Assembly: GCA_014898425.1 (NCBI GenBank)
Contig: RCSZ01000014.1
Coordinates: 1,798,001 to 1,862,000 of the forward strand
DNA length: 64,000 bases
DNA from: Botryotinia globosa
Lineage: Eukaryota > Ascomycota > Leotiomycetes > Helotiales > Sclerotiniaceae
Reading direction: 5' to 3'
Part shown: in pieces, positions 47,744 through 59,363 of the stretch
Numbering within the stretch: position 1 is the stretch's first letter
Layout: every line of letters starts with the position of its first letter
Notes under the pieces: generated by a model
Seen by the model: only the letters and a program-made list of their open reading frames with translations
Databases searched by the model: none
Told to the model about the DNA's origin: nothing
Position numbers and translations under genes: made by a program

Positions 47744-48708
47744 TCAGCGCTTCAGCCATCGAAAAGTAGCCAATGCCACTACAACGGCACCAATCCACTT
47801 AGACAACTTGATGGAGAAATACAACACCATGGAAAACACAAAAAGCCTGTATGTACTATCCCCCGCGTTGACATACGGATAAGGTTCATTTGGAACAGGC
47901 TTGCCCAAAAAATTACAGAGTGGCTCCCAACCATCTTTGGGTGAGAACTCAAGAAGTCTTCCGCCAGCATGTCTCCTGATTTTCTCGTTATGAGCGATAA
48001 ATCCGGCGCGAAGAGCCTTGCAATCATCCGGTTTACCACCGGACCAGTCAGTGAGTGCGATTAGGAGAAGTTGATGGAATGGGAGAGCTTCCTGTGTTTG
48101 TATTTGGTTAACATTGACAGGCCAGACTTTCCATCGATTTTTATAGAGTTACATACTGGCAGAATAATCTTTAACAAGGGCTAGATGCGGGAGTTTACAA
48201 TAGTATATATTGATCTCTCCACCGATTCAATCTACTTATCTGGATCTCTCGTGGTCAAAATGACTTTCGCAGCTGGATATGCCGCCAGGAGTTCTTCAGA
48301 AAATTCACAGCTGGCATATCTGTGGTAGTCTATTGGAATGATTCAGCACGCATGTGAGTAATGAAATAGCTTTGAACAAAGAACTAACGCTAAAGTTCGT
48401 AAGAATCTTACCAAATTCCTCGCGACCGAAAGGTTTGCCATTTCCGTTCAACTTGGCATCGAAACTTTCCAACCATAGAGGAATATGACCTGTTGTCGGC
48501 GCTGCAACTCGACAATGATAAGTTCTGTAACCTAATTTGTTAAGTGATTCTTGTAGTGCTGAAGTAAATCAGTACAATAGTCATTTTCTAATTCCGTGCG
48601 AGACTTACACATTGTGGAAGTATGAGAGAGTCCCAAATAAAGCACTTGCATGTCAAGCGCTCGCTGCGCAATAACTGGTAGGTTATCAATCTTTCGAGGT
48701 GAAGCCAT
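47744..48708 (-). pseudogene. Disrupted fungal sulfotransferase-family (P-loop) gene
   Basis: From ATG at 48708: MASPRKIDNLPVIAQRALDM, then VLYLGLSHTSTMS where the PAPS-binding loop should be. Two introns with normal ends follow (48.6 and 48.4 kb), then TYHCRVAAPTTGHIPLWLES, AAYPAAKVILTTRDPDK, and after damage TDWSGGKPDDCKALRAGFIA, RLLEFSPKDGWEPLCNFLGK, a PYPYVN segment and a C-terminal hydrophobic helix ending at TGA 47744-47746. This matches the fungal sulfotransferase_4-type family. Stops TAG at 48232-48234 and 48181-48183 and a disturbed segment at about 48,060-48,180 interrupt it. The P-loop is also degenerate. Tail-to-tail with the MFS fossil. Confidence 0.82.
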
Positions 48709-51085
48709 ATCTGGAAGATCTCCTTACAAAAGAGAATTTCATTTTTGTTTTTTGAAGGTTATCGATTTTACTGTCCTCTTTTCCTCGAAAGTAATGAAGC
48801 AGTTTATAATAATGAACGCTGAGGTTATTCAAACCGACGTACAAATGAGATGTTCTAGCTTCTACTAATCAATATTCACTGGGTACATTTGTTGTGCATG
48901 GAGGCGGCACAGTAAGCGGGGTAATCATGCAGTCCCCTATTTTCTGTGTGCTTTTCCCAGGGCTTGGGGTGGGCATAGTCCGGATGCAACGAGTAGAAAC
49001 TACCTAGACAGCCTTATCAAATAGTAAACTTCCAACGTCCTCCATGCACAGGCTAGCGGAGTATGCTGTGGTACAGAATAATATGGAATTGTTTTGTTTA
49101 TTTGTCTAGGAATACAAACACATAGCATGATACTGGGCGTGTTGTGATCACTCCGCATGCTTTATTGGTAGATCAGCACATCTTATGTCGTCTGCCAAAA
49201 GGGGCATTCAAAATCACATGTCAAGGTCGAAAAAAAGTGTACTGATGTCAATAAAGGTCTCACCGAGCAAATGCAACATATTTTGCAGAAAGACGGCGTG
49301 TAGAATACACTATCCGCAGAGCTTCACGCCACCCTGTGCCAAAGAAAATTCCTTCCAGCACCCTTTTTTAGCACCTGCTTCTAACCCCTGTTGCCTTTCC
49401 TGTAGGAGTACGTTAAACAGGCCAGAAATTGAGGCTTTCTCGGATTGCTTGACCGAGATTTGTGCAGAATCAAGTTTTTCAAAATCTTCTATGAGTAATA
49501 AGAAAACAAGCCCATGATGTTACTTCGCCGTTGCGCAGTAACAGAAAAGTGAGTGTCATGTCAAGTCCCGTGGAAGAGAAAGTGCTCGAGGGACGGAAAC
49601 TTCTTCGGTGCTTTTTCATAAGTTATGTGTAATGAGGTTAGTGTAGGTTGTGATGCGGCGAAGAAGCCATGCAATCCTCTGACTATTTCTGCTTTATCCA
49701 AACTCGTATCACCTATTTGGTGGCCGGTGCAGGTAGTTCGGGCTCAGACTGGGGGCTTGGTCTGAACATTGCAGATCCATAATATTACGAGAATGCTGTG
49801 TCAATATTATTGTGCGTTCAACAAGGTCCTGACTGTACATAGAGCTGACTGTATCGATTGCCCGAGTAGCATATAAAAACTTGGTATTGGGCCCCATTGG
49901 GAATGCCTAGAGTCAGCAGCAACTGGCGGAGAATAGACCGAGTTAGTCCTCTGGATCAATGAATTCCTGGGAATCCATCGCAGTAGAAAGGAACAATATT
50001 GTTACCACGTTGCCATGTTGATTGGTTCTGTAAGGCTTGAGAGGATTGATGAGTAGACTTCATTCATCAAGATCTGAAACCGTTGTGTAAGTTATACAAA
50101 CAGGCAATAGCGTCCTAACCAATCGACCATAAAGCTTAGAAATCTTTGTTTGCCCAATGACTTTGTTCTTTTTACTCTCCTCAAGTACCCGCATTCAAAC
50201 AAGAAATTTTTGGACTCTACTCGCAATTTCCTTTCACTGGGTGGAATAAGCAAAGTAGATGACAATCTAGCCTTGCTGAGTTTTCGCTATGACATACGAA
50301 CATCCACATCCCATAAACTTTGAAGAAGTTGGCACGAGAATGCAGAATAATTCTCGCTTTGGGTTGGGATATCGAGTGTTTAACAGTTTATTTGTGGTAG
50401 AATGCTGGACTAGAATTAAACTTGAAGTTGGAACAACAGTGTATTTGTAGTGATTCTTGAGTCATATGCCATCGTTATGATTATGTTTACCATTTCTTAT
50501 TCAATAAATTCTAGTGTATTTCGGCCAAAAATTGGAGGCTATCAGCTCTTGAGCGCCTGAGCATTGCCACTCAATATTCAAATTATATGTATTTACAGTG
50601 ATCAGTGATCAGTGACCATGCACAACTACAGAAACACCGATTCAAGTGTTTGAAGAAAGGAAAAGACCCAAAAGCCATTCATTATTATTATCGAAGAACT
50701 ACCCTGACTCATTTAAAAGAAATATCTCATTCAGACTCTCCAAATTTGGAGTCAATTTCATCTCCCTCACAGGTCTTAGCGAACATCACGTCATTGCCGT
50801 CTGCGAGAATGTACCTTTTTCTTTACATCCAATGTTATCCAGACCTTCTAATTCCTCTACCTTTTTTAGGTTGTGGAATAGACGATCTAGAACCAGAATT
50901 GTGTCTCATATTTCTGTAATAGAGCTTGGATCTGCATGAGTGGTTACTCGGAACAATATATTTGGGCAGCGGATTAGTTGGGTGTATATTGAGAAGGAGA
51001 AGCCGATTTAAGACGCAGGTTGTGCTGTAAAGAAAGTGTCGAACAAGATTAGTAGGGATTCGGCAGAACATTCATCACTACACTC
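48709..51085. other. Intergenic, mostly unrecognised; possible gene debris
   Basis: No intact gene. A short coding-like segment at 49310-49515 (listed separately) is the only suggestive part. ORFs at 50605-50939 overlap in two frames and have no domain. Confidence 0.45.
49310..49515 (-). pseudogene. Unassigned coding-like fragment, C-terminal end of a lost gene
   Basis: About 65 codons are open on the minus strand ending at a TAG (49310-49312), with normal amino-acid texture: EDFEKLDSAQISVKQSEKAS, then SGLFNVLLQERQQGLEAGAK and KGCWKEFSLAQGG. There is no start codon and no upstream continuation that I can find. I do not recognise the family. It could be an isolated exon, a gene remnant or chance. 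Confidence 0.3.
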
Positions 51086-51260
51086 GACATGACTAGCGAG
51101 GTCTCTGTCAAACGCGCTGTTGCTGAAGTAGAAACATAATTAGATGGAAAATTTCTAGATGTTTTGATCAATGATGCCGAGATATCCCAATATGCTCCTG
51201 AATAGCATCAATGTGAGATCTGGCGACTACCAAATACAGTCATAAAACAAACCGATTTTA
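51086..51260 (+). pseudogene. Short-chain dehydrogenase/reductase fragment
   Basis: Translating from about 51,086 gives DMTSEVSVKRAVAEVE, a TAA stop, then LDGKFLDVLINDAEISQYAP. This is the classical SDR segment around strand beta-4, whose normal motif is NNAG; here it reads NDAE. A further frame change and stop follow and no Tyr-Lys active-site motif is found. The fragment is an isolated scrap of an SDR gene. Confidence 0.65.
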
Positions 51261-51863
51261 TACTCCGAAAACACTAACTCACGGAGGAAAAATCTCACAG
51301 AAAGCTTGAGCACGAACGTCATTAGTTTTCACTGCGTCACTCGATCAATTATACTACTTTTTCAAAAGGGAAATGCGAAGAAACTAGTAAAAGTGCAAGA
51401 ACCCAGTTTTCATAATCAAATATGGACCAACAACTTGATACATAGTGGCATAGAACTGATTTAGGTGGTGTTAATGCAGATTTGTTAGTTGAGCAAGGTG
51501 CAAAGGAACCTCTGGAGAAGATCTTTAGCGCAGGGAAGGAACAAAACAGAGAATTTTCAAGATTGCGGTTGAGGATTTGAGAGAACGTGAGGAATAAATC
51601 AACATGATGGATCCAACTCTGGCAAAGAGATACTGTAAAATGAGTCAGTAGTCCCACATCTCTCATCTAGCAGAATTTGCATGCACCCTCGTCCATCAAA
51701 ACCCAAACGCATGATGTATTAAGTCCCACTTGGAAAAATTGTTGATCAGAGAACACGTAAGGTTTCATAAGAATACTGAATGGTACATTACTGAAGTCAT
51801 GAGCTCCTAATCCATAATATTAACCGAATCTGTCTACAATCTAAAAATTAAATCCTACCTCAC
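51261..51863. other. Intergenic, nothing recognised
   Basis: The minus-strand 105-codon frame (51349-51666) has no recognisable domain. Possible extension of the SDR debris at its left edge. Confidence 0.45.
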
Positions 51864-53546
51864 CTAACTTTCAATCACTCTGCTGTTTCTCTCTCCAGGA
51901 TCGCTCAATGACCTCCCTCTCTCTCTCGCAATCTTACTATCTCCAAGACTTACTCCAATCTCTTTTACCACCAACCATCCGGGGATCAATGCTAATCCCC
52001 AAAGACCAAAGTTGAGATATACACCTCCAATATCACCCATCACTGTAATACTATTCAAACCGTACTATGTATTTTGTTAGTTGCAATATAATATAGATGA
52101 AAATGGATAACTTACACTAACAGCCTGAACAGCTGATTCGGTTCCTCGAAGTAGTGCTGCGATTCTTACTACTTCTTCAGGCGTTTTGGCGAGGTTTCCC
52201 ACGAGGAAGTATCTAATTTTCGTTAGTGTTTAGTTATTTAGAAGCGTTTCTGTATGAATAGAGACTAGATTTTGATGAGAAGAAACTTACAAGAATAGAT
52301 AATTCAGCTGAAAGCCAGAGACCCATCCTAAAAATAATAAAAAGGTTCTAACAAATGCTCCGCCATCCGTCCAATCATATACTGGCAGCGGATTTTGTCC
52401 CCAATAATTTGTGACCAAGACGGTTCCCCATATTCACCACACCTATAGTATATGAATCAGTAACAATATGTTTGAAATTAAAGAGCAGATGGTACTTACA
52501 CCCTGCAATCCCAAGATAACAATAAATGCCTACCTCGCTCTCTTCTTCAGAGACCATTTCTCCCGATCCAAAAATGCACCCAATAAATTACCAGATATCA
52601 TTGCCACAATACCCGAAAGAAACGAGCCTAATGCTCTTCCTCTAACACTGAGCCAAACAGATTCGTACGTAAACATGACCGCCTCACTGTAAACACCTTG
52701 CGCGATAACTGGCACCAACAACAAAAAATATTTGCTGATGAATAACTTCGATGTAAGTTTTATTTCTCTCCAGCTTGATTCAGAAATGCGGAGATTGGGT
52801 ATTACTCCATCCGTTCGTTGCACCTTGTCGGGTGGTGTGAGGAGAAGTGCTGCGAAGGGTCCGAGGGCTTGTAGCGCGATGAAGGCAAGATATACATTAT
52901 AGGATACCTTTCCTTTGCCCGAATTATCCGCATTAAGAGCCAGGTTAATCACCCCTCCAAGTACCTGTCCGGCAACACGGAAACTCAACCACAGACCCAG
53001 AAATCTTCCCTGGTTCTCTGGCTCCGGGTAACTCAACGCGATGGCTGCTTCAGCCATCCAGAATACACCTGCGGAAATACCGCAGAGAGAGGCACCGAGA
53101 ATTACAAGCCATTCGGTTCCATATCGATTATTGCAGTACAGACCAGCGGCATAAGGGGCATAGCCGATGGCACCGAAAATGAGAGCGGCCTTAATACCGA
53201 TATATTTAACGAGAACGGAGGAGAAGAAGCAGGATAGTACCATCAGGCAGAAAGTGAGAGCATTGGCGGCATTAACTAGATGAGGAGATTCTTCGCCACC
53301 GGCGCCGAGACTGTTCATGGCACCCCAGATACCTGGGGCCATGAAGTTACAGATTCCAAGAATTATGGAATTATAGAGGGTGGAACGGTACCATTTTACT
53401 GCTATTTTTTCAGCTTTGCATACACAGGAAAGGAGATATAAGAAGGATGAATAAGAAGTACCTGGGCGCTTTTCCCTGACTACAGGTAGAGCTTCATTAT
53501 CCGAAGACAACGAAGGATAGAGTGCTGCTGATTTATCCGACGCCAT
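51864..53546 (-). pseudogene. UNC-93-like MFS transporter with two in-frame stops
   Basis: Five exons (53546-53462, 53401-52500, 52442-52291, 52212-52116, 52064-51864) join with proper GT-AG sites into 479 codons in one continuous frame. Landmarks are WYRSTLYNSIILGICNF, APGIWGAMNSLGAGGEE, AGVFWMAEAAIALSYPEP, NQGRFLGLWLSFRVAGQVLG, TNYWGQNPLPVYDWTDGGAF and YGLNSITVMGDIGGVYLNFG. This is a 12-TM UNC-93-like member of the MFS, of unknown substrate. The frame is broken only by TAG at 52530-52532 (exon 2) and TGA at 52434-52436 (third codon of exon 3, a position where Trp fits). Decay is therefore recent, or the stops are bypassed. The Trp-directed stops are discussed under findings. Same strand as the flavin monooxygenase downstream of its start. 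Confidence 0.85.
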
Positions 53547-54119
53547 GATTCTCAATGAAGTAGAAAATAAGTCAAACTGCGCAACATAGAAGTGAAGAAT
53601 CGATACTGGGGTCCTAGACCGTTTTATTTATCCAAGATTTTCTCAGATATGCATGCACGGTACTCATGTTGAATTCAAGTGTCGGTACACATGTATTTCC
53701 CGCCTCGTTTACATGGCGTGACGAGCACGAAATCGAAACCTTGTCATGACGAACATCATACTCGAACTAATAGTGCATTATGGGGCTTTGGCAAAATATA
53801 AGCAGATATGCTTGTCTACATTCTTCTATAAGACCCATTGCGAAAACGTTTAAATATTTTTTGCGAGGTTTGTTGAAGGTTGAACTCATCTAGACTTCTC
53901 TTCCGGAAAGAAAAGTCAAATCTCGAACCTCCTGGTCCGAATCAAATTGCTGGATCTAATTAGAAGATGGGGGTTTTGGAAATTCAGAATTGACAGTTTC
54001 AGAGCCCGAAAAAGTTAAGCAGCAGAGTTTTGTGTCCAACAGGCCCTTGACATGTCGCGAAGATCGTGGTATAAATTTGAGTGATATTAGAAAATCGATA
54101 TTGTTCGACACAATCTATT
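53547..54119. other. Intergenic between UNC-93-like gene and flavin monooxygenase
   Basis: This is the promoter side of the UNC-93-like gene and the 3' side of the monooxygenase. A short plus-strand ORF at 53990-54181 overlaps the monooxygenase end and is not supported. Confidence 0.5.
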
Positions 54120-56041
54120 CTATAAGCCTTCAAACCATTCTTCATGATAGCTTCTCAAATCAATCTGATCTGGGCGTTTGAGATATGGAGTCAAGTCACT
54201 ACCCGCAATCGTCTCCTTTACCGTCCAACCATTTCCTAGGTATGCAAATCTATTTCCAGTTTTGGATTTATAGGTATATTCCCAATCTTCCCACCTGGGA
54301 TCTTTTCTTATAAAATTAACATGCGATGCACTTCCAGGCCAGTGACCATGAATTCGTCCTCCCGGTCTGCCAGAGTTTGCCCAAGATTTACAATTATCTG
54401 TCCATACTGTTCTGGGGAAGAAAGCATCACTGTAAGCGATGAAATCATTTGTCGCCTCCTTGGATGGGACAAAGGTTTTGATACTCTGCTGGCTGACCTT
54501 TCGCAGTATCTTGGCCAAGTAAGTTATTTGTGTTTCAGTTTGGTTTGGAATTGTGCCACTTGTCCCATGAGCATTGGGTCCGGAGACAAAAAGAAGGTTA
54601 GGAAAGGACGGCGATGCGACTCCAAGATACGTAAGAGGGTCAGGATTCCATGCGTCGCGTAGATTATGACCATATGCAACAATTGGAAATGGTGGTCGCA
54701 TATCAATATTTGCTCCTGTGGAGCATATCACTGCATCGACCTTTCTTTCGACACCATCAATTGTAACAATACCTTCCTCGGTAAATCTCTCGATAGGAGT
54801 TTGAATGAAAGAGACGTTTTCTTCAGTCAAAGCCTCTAGATAGCCAGGTCCAGGCGTCAAACGACGACAATTTGGCGCGAAGTCCGGAACAATAGCATCC
54901 AATAACTCTGGCTTCTTTTTTAAACGTTCTGCCATCAACTTTCGGAAATCTTCTTCGAGTATCTTGTTATCTTCTGTCCCTTTGAATAGAGCGGCAAATC
55001 GGCCATAGAACTTTCCCTCAAGCTCTTTTCGAAATTTTTGATAAGTTTCTGGATCCTCGAATGATTTGAGGAGATCTGGAGGAAAATAGTTTGGTTCCAG
55101 TCTTCTACCTTCACCTTCACCACCGAAAGACCCCGCAATCCAAGTCTTGCTACGTGCATAATGGTCTAAATGCTTCACAACCTTTTGAAGATTTGGAACC
55201 ACTTGCAAGCCACTAGCACCATTTCCAAGGACCGCGACAGTTTTACCTGTGGGATCAAAGTTTGGGTCCCAATTTGAAGAATGTCGAAGATGTCCCTTAT
55301 AATCGCCGATACCAGGGTAGTCCGGGAGTTTCCAAGCATTGAATCTACCGATTGCCGTAATAACTACTTCGAATTTCTCTTCCGTTATATCTCCGTTCTC
55401 AACATTCTCGATACTCAATGTCCATTGTGCATTCTCCTCATCCCAGAATGCTCCCGCAATCTTGCGATTAAATTTGAGGTAATTGTATACATTGTGCTTT
55501 CTTGCAACCTTCTGCCAGTATTCTCTAATTTCCTTTCCTTGTGCATATTCTTCGGACCATTGTGTGTTAGGCTCAAATGTTGATTGATATACGTTTGCAG
55601 GTATGTCGCAACGAACTCCTGGATAGATATTTTCAAACCAAGTCCCACCGACATCGGCATTCTTCTCGAAAATTGTAAGTTGGATTCCAGGCACCTTGGC
55701 AGGTAAAAGAATACCTGCGTTGATTCCAGCAAGACCAGCACCAATAACTGCAACCTATTAATTAATGATTAGTGTACCGTTCAGAAACAAGATTTAGGAT
55801 AGTCACAGACCTTCAGGGGTTTAACAATATCGACTGGGTGGTCTTCTATCTCGAAAGAGGGCTGAGGAGTAGGTCTGAATGGTAAAGAAGATTTGTATTG
55901 AGTCAAGCCATCGCCATTTGCCTTAACATCGATGGTCGTTGAAGCTGGCGCCTCCGCAAACGATGAAGATGAAGACACTATTTTGGGGTTTGAAGCAGCA
56001 TCGATTCCTCGTGTTTCCAAAGTGACCACAGAAGGCGACAT
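54120..56041 (-). CDS. Baeyer-Villiger-type FAD/NADPH monooxygenase
   Basis: Exon 1 (56041-55811) and exon 2 (55754-54120), joined over a 56-bp intron (donor GTCTGT), give 621 residues. A 75-residue hydrophilic leader precedes the FAD-binding fold (VAVIGAGLAGINAG at about residue 78; DVGGTWFENIYPGVRCDIPA). The NADPH region follows, with the BVMO-like motif YKGHLRHSSNWD and VAVLGNGASGLQV. The C-terminal part has ICSTGANIDMRPPFPIVAYG, LGVASPSFPNLLFVSGPNAH and SGRPGGRIHGHWPGS. These are class-B flavoprotein monooxygenase features. The expected reaction is oxygen insertion into a ketone to form an ester or lactone; substrate unknown. It faces the luciferase-type monooxygenase across 1,025 bp, suggesting shared control. 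Confidence 0.92.
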
Positions 56042-57066
56042 GGTTTGTTAATGGTTGGTTTTTGATGAATGTCTGGTAAGTAAAGTAAAATCTCTAGGTT
56101 CCTATCTAGGACTTCTAAACAACGAGAATGACCATTGAAAAGTATCACGTCGAGGCTGAGAGCAAAAGAGATGGCAACAGTAGAACACATTACAAAACCA
56201 CTCCACGAAGGTAATTGATACTATCAATCACGATATTATGGTATCTCATTGCATCATCCACGAACTGTACCAATATGGAGTTTCAGACCCATATTTTCTC
56301 TTATTAGCTTTCGGACTGAGGAGACTCAACTCGAGATCCTTATCATTAGAGCACTCTCTATTCTCCCGTTCATCGCAAATAGACATGCAACCCTGGACAC
56401 GGAGGGGTAAGTTGGGGTTGCAATCGTAACGATTCTGGTTATCTGAGCATCTATTTGATGCACGACATGACGAAATTCGGTCCACCATACCACCATAGAA
56501 ATATGCGTGCGGTATAGTTCGGGAGGAACAGGCATTGGAAAGAAGATTGATAGGATTGGCAAAATCTGGACAATTATTATGTGATTACATGGGGGGTTGT
56601 CGACTTCATTCTTCGGTACTAGTCCATGCCAGAATTATTTAGTATGTATTGGCTTGATCAGCTGATGTTGAGCTTCAAGCTGCGAGATGGATGTGGGTTC
56701 ATTGGCGGGGCACGTGCGAGGTTAGCGTATTTGTGCTTTTGCAAGGAATAAGACGCCATCAATACTCAATCAAACGAGAGTCCTCTTCATCATGCTGCAT
56801 TTTAACCTTCAGCAAATGATGGCACGATGGAACTTATATTCTCGTCATTTCATGTGCATGGTACCGGCACTGGCAGCTATCTACAATTGATTGAGATAAT
56901 GCCATTACCTAAGGTTTAGAGTATGGATTGTAAGTCTGGGTTTCCTTTACTGCTCGCGCATCCCCTCTCATTACATTTGGAAGATAAACTGTAAGGTTGG
57001 ACGCATTCATTGTCTCTGCTCAAATCAGTTTTTTTCTATCCGATAACTTTAATCCGCATACTCAAT
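56042..57066. other. Shared divergent promoter region of two monooxygenase genes
   Basis: This is a 1,025-bp spacer between start codons facing outward. Only short overlapping ORFs occur (56246-56562). It should contain both promoters; no repeat or RNA gene is visible. Confidence 0.55.
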
Positions 57067-58573
57067 ATGTCTTCCACCAAGAAACAGCTTATTCTCAATG
57101 CATTTGCCATGCAAGCACCCGGCCATCTCAACCCAGGTCTCTTCAAATATCCTGGTGATCAAGGCTCGGAATACAAGAATATCAAATCATGGATTGCACT
57201 TGCCGAGAAACTCGAAAAGGCCAAATTCCATGCCATATTCTTCGCAGATGTTCTAGGAGGTTATGATGTTTACAAAGGACCTGCCAATCTCGAACCGACA
57301 ATACCTGCCGCATCCCAATTCCCAATAAATGATCCACTATATAGCATTCCTGCCATGGTAAGTCTTTCCTAGAAGATTCATGTCTCGCTAAAAAGCAATA
57401 CCTGACCTGAGAAAAAAGGCTGCAGCTACAAAAAGTATTGGATTTGGTGTGACTGCTTCAACAACCTACGAACAGCCTTATCTACTTGCTCGCAGATTCT
57501 CGACAGTAGATCATCTTAGTGACGGGCGAATTGCATGGAACATAGTTACATCATATCTCGACTCCGCAGCTCGAAATCTTGGCCTCGATACTCAAATCGA
57601 ACACGATGAGCGATACAAGATTGCCCATGAATACCTCGACGTCACATATAAGCTTTGGGAGGCATCTTGGAGAGATAATGCTGTGCAACCCCCAGGATCG
57701 AGTTCATATGCGGATCCAAAGGGTGTAAGACAGATCAACCATAAGGGAAAATATTTTAATGTACCAGGCCCACATTTGTGTGAACCTTCTCCCCAAAGAA
57801 CCCCATTTCTATTTCAAGCTGGAACATCCTCAGCGGGAAAGAAATTTGCTGCCACCCATGCTGAAGCCATTTTCTTGAATGCACACACCCCAGAGCTTAT
57901 TCGTCCGTCGGTAGACTCGATTCGCTCGCAAGCGAAGGAGTTGGGAAGAGATCCGGCTAGTATCAAGATTGTCGCTGGGCTTTTGGTTATTGTTGCTGAG
58001 ACCGATGAAAAGGCACAGGAGAAATTTGAGAAACTTGCAAGTTACGGTGATCGAGAAGGAGCCCTATCGTTATTTGGAGGTTGGTCTGGATATGACCTAA
58101 GCTCATATGGTGATGATGAAGATTTTCGGTTCATTGAAAGCGCTCCTCCTGCAATAAGGAGTATGGTAAATCACTGGGCATCAGTCTCCCCACAAGGTTT
58201 GACCTGGAACAAAAAGACCATTGCCGAATATCTCATTCTGGGAGGAAATGGCGCGAAGCTTATCGGAAGTGCAAAGACAGTTGCAGACGAATTAGAAAGG
58301 TGGGTAGAGGTCTCTGATGTCGACGGATTCAATTTCAGTTATGCTAGCATTCCAGAGACATTTGACGACATGATAGAGTATTTACTTCCTGAATTACGGA
58401 AGAGGGGATTGTTTTGGGACGACTACACTGTCCCTGGCGGTACATTAAGAGAAAATTATTTGGGTGTCAAAGGTCAAAACAGACTTTCAGAGTCACATCC
58501 TGGATCAAAGTACTTCTGGAAAGCAGGAGAAGATGTTCCAGCATACTCAAGGCAAGCCGCGAAGAGTGGTTGA
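57067..58573 (+). CDS. Luciferase-like FMNH2-dependent monooxygenase (NtaA/SnaA/DszA type)
   Basis: Exon 1 (57067-57357) and exon 2 (57419-58573) give 481 residues. The start MSSTKKQLILNAFAMQAPGH and the segments AEKLEKAKFHAIFFADVLGG, PLYSIPAM and AAATKSIGFGVTASTTYEQP are typical. Others are FSTVDHLSDGRIAWNIVTSY, YFNVPGPHLCEPSPQRTPFL and QAGTSSAGKKFAATHAEAIF. This is the NtaA/SnaA/DszA branch of the bacterial-luciferase superfamily. Such enzymes take FMNH2 from a separate flavin reductase and oxidise C-S, C-N or similar bonds in small xenobiotics or sulfur compounds. No reductase gene is visible nearby. The downstream ATG was preferred to an upstream non-ATG extension. Bacterial-like family, so ancient transfer is possible. 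Confidence 0.92.
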
Positions 58574-59363
58574 GAAAGGAGAGACTGTCATCTCAATATC
58601 AAAGTTCAGATGAGAATGAAAATGTTTTTAACACCATTGAACATGTTTTCCGTCCTCACAATTTGTCACTCGCGTACATTACTATACAGATATGCACGCT
58701 CATGTATCATGTATCTGTCCTCATCCATCTCTTGTCTGTCTATGATCTACCATTTTTAAGGCATGAACGGGTTTTGGAGTACAAAAATAGCCCTGTCAAT
58801 CGTCCATTCATCGCGTCGTTCATCATCCATACATTTCTGCTTCGTCTCATATCATTAATCTTGCAGAAGTTTTCTCCACTATGGGACATGCCAAGCGGCT
58901 AGAATCATCCCTGACACGGCTCCACTTTCACTCACCTCAATTATGAGAGGTCATTTTCGGCTATTTTGCTGATTCCGCCCCACACCCTCGCGACGGAATC
59001 TGTTCCAAGTGGTATTTTTGATGTATGGTCGTCGCATCTGATCTTTGACTCCTACGTTTGAGATGTTGAAAAATCGCCTCATGTATGAAAAATCGTCGTA
59101 ATGCTACGTAGCTGAAAATGTATGTTTAGTTTTACATCTGTATAAGATGAAAATGATCCTCATACCACAGGCTTGAAGGAATTCTGTTTCTCACTGCTGT
59201 TGATTTCATTCACTTATTCTGTCTTCTTTCATCATTCATTATAACCTTATCCTCAGCAGGTCTGATTTTCTCTTGATTTATCTAGTCTATTTCCATTCTT
59301 CATATTGCCACAGTGCTGTGCATAATTATATACTTTTTATATTCCCCCATCAAACAAGTCAAA
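58574..59363. other. Intergenic upstream of Egh16-like gene
   Basis: No supportable gene. An open frame overlapping the monooxygenase end (58414-58902) is a shadow. A TATA-like run TATATACTTTTTATA lies at 59327-59341, immediately before the Egh16-like ATG. Confidence 0.5.

Noticed and set aside
50605..50939. Two overlapping plus-strand ORFs of about 100 codons
   Set aside because: They overlap in different frames with no domain, signal peptide or splice evidence.
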